Part shown: one piece after another, positions 63,705 through 64,000 of the stretch
How positions within the stretch are numbered: the first letter of the stretch is position 1
How the letters are laid out: every line of letters starts with the position of its first letter
From: Paenibacillus sp. FSL H8-0079
GTDB lineage: Bacteria; Bacillota; Bacilli; Paenibacillales; Paenibacillaceae
DNA length: 64,000 nucleotides
Reading direction: 5' to 3'
Assembly (NCBI RefSeq): GCF_037991315.1
Contig: NZ_CP150300.1
Location: forward strand, 2,852,001 to 2,916,000
Program-made: the position numbers and the translations under genes
Notes under the pieces: generated by a model
The model's input: only the letters and a program-made list of their open reading frames with translations
The model's database searches: none
What the model was told of the DNA's origin: nothing

Positions 63705-63824
63705 AAAATAAGGAGGTGGACCTAGCTCGTTACTGACCGCTGGCTGCTGAGGACAGGCCGGACAACAACACTGCGCCTTCAAGAACCATGCTTTCATCTT
63801 CCATGCCAAAGGAGAGAATGAACA

Positions 63825-64000
63825 TTGGATAAACTCAGGAAACCCATGATATTCATGTTATCTGCAACACTTGCGCTATCCTCCGGACCGCTGATGCTGC
63901 CGAGTAAGGCATATGCCGATCTGAACAGTATACCCGCCACGTTGTTGCAGGACGATTTTACGGATGGGGATTTCACTGCATCACCTGCGTGGAACGTAAG
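63825..64000 (+). CDS. Secreted protein, 3' truncated by the window end
   Basis: TTG 63825 behind AAAGGAGAG; open to the last base. The first 37 residues are a Sec signal peptide (MDKLRKPMIFMLSATLALSS, then a likely cut after AYA), followed by LLQDDFTDGDFTASPAWNV. That DDF-x-DGD start is common at the beginning of concanavalin-like domains of secreted polysaccharide-degrading enzymes, so an extracellular lyase or hydrolase is the best guess. The nearby operator suggests control by carbohydrate. Confidence 0.6.
   Translation, partial: MDKLRKPMIFMLSATLALSSGPLMLPSKAYADLNSIPATLLQDDFTDGDFTASPAWNV

Noticed and set aside
63709..63721. AAGGAGGTGGACC as the ribosome site of an unseen gene
   Set aside because: No start codon with an open frame follows; the next bases contain an early stop. 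It was kept only as part of the leader observation.

Overview
The window reads as a chromosomal stretch of a Gram-positive, spore-former-type Firmicute, most likely Paenibacillus. The reasons are a membrane-anchored AraC regulator next to LplB/YtcP-type sugar permeases and a large lipoprotein, an SLH-anchored surface protein, a Bce-type peptide-sensing module, a 350-residue butanediol dehydrogenase, strong AGGAGG ribosome sites and frequent TTG starts. No rRNA, tRNA, CRISPR array, phage genes or transposase genes were seen. Both edges cut a gene (an AraC regulator on the left, a secreted protein on the right).

Layout. 1-7.2 kb: sugar uptake and GH28 glycosidase cluster (AraC regulator, two permeases, solute-binding lipoprotein, polygalacturonase-like enzyme). 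7.2-12.1 kb: divergent LuxR regulator and methyltransferase, a saccharopine-dehydrogenase-like protein, a small unknown and an MTA/SAH deaminase. 12.2-15.3 kb: a secreted dockerin protein followed by a cohesin-SLH protein. 15.6-19.7 kb: MacB-like ABC protein with its own two-component system; its promoter box closely resembles the one in front of the dockerin gene. 19.8-27.4 kb: UbiD decarboxylase, HD-GYP protein, SRPBCC protein plus a 52-residue membrane protein, a divergent MFS/TetR pair and a 2-hydroxyacid dehydrogenase. 27.4-33 kb: LacI regulator divergent from bdhA, a secreted propeller-like protein and an old yellow enzyme. 33-39.5 kb: lipoprotein NagZ and a complete BceRS-AB-type module. 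39.5-45 kb: HpaB-family hydroxylase, a third two-component system, an AI-2E-family permease and an Asp23 protein. 45-52.7 kb: AraC divergent from an aldo/keto reductase, acyl-CoA synthetase, M29 aminopeptidase, LRR protein and nitroreductase. 52.7-64 kb: M15 carboxypeptidase, HesB-like protein, TetR/NmrA pair, an OpuC/EgtUV-type importer with a flavoprotein, DUF1349 and SET proteins, an ABC-F ATPase and the start of a secreted protein.

Regulation can be read unusually well. Each of the three two-component systems has a candidate binding box nearby (11-bp-spaced direct repeats for two, a BceR-like inverted repeat for the third). Two TetR genes and one LacI gene each have a pair of matching palindromes in front of themselves and their neighbour. 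A family of about 185-bp palindromic MITE-like elements occurs three times plus one decayed half copy.

The most attractive candidate for an undescribed system is the dockerin/cohesin-SLH pair and its apparent co-control with the adjacent ABC transporter and two-component system. The second is the EgtUV-like importer beside an atypical disulfide flavoprotein.
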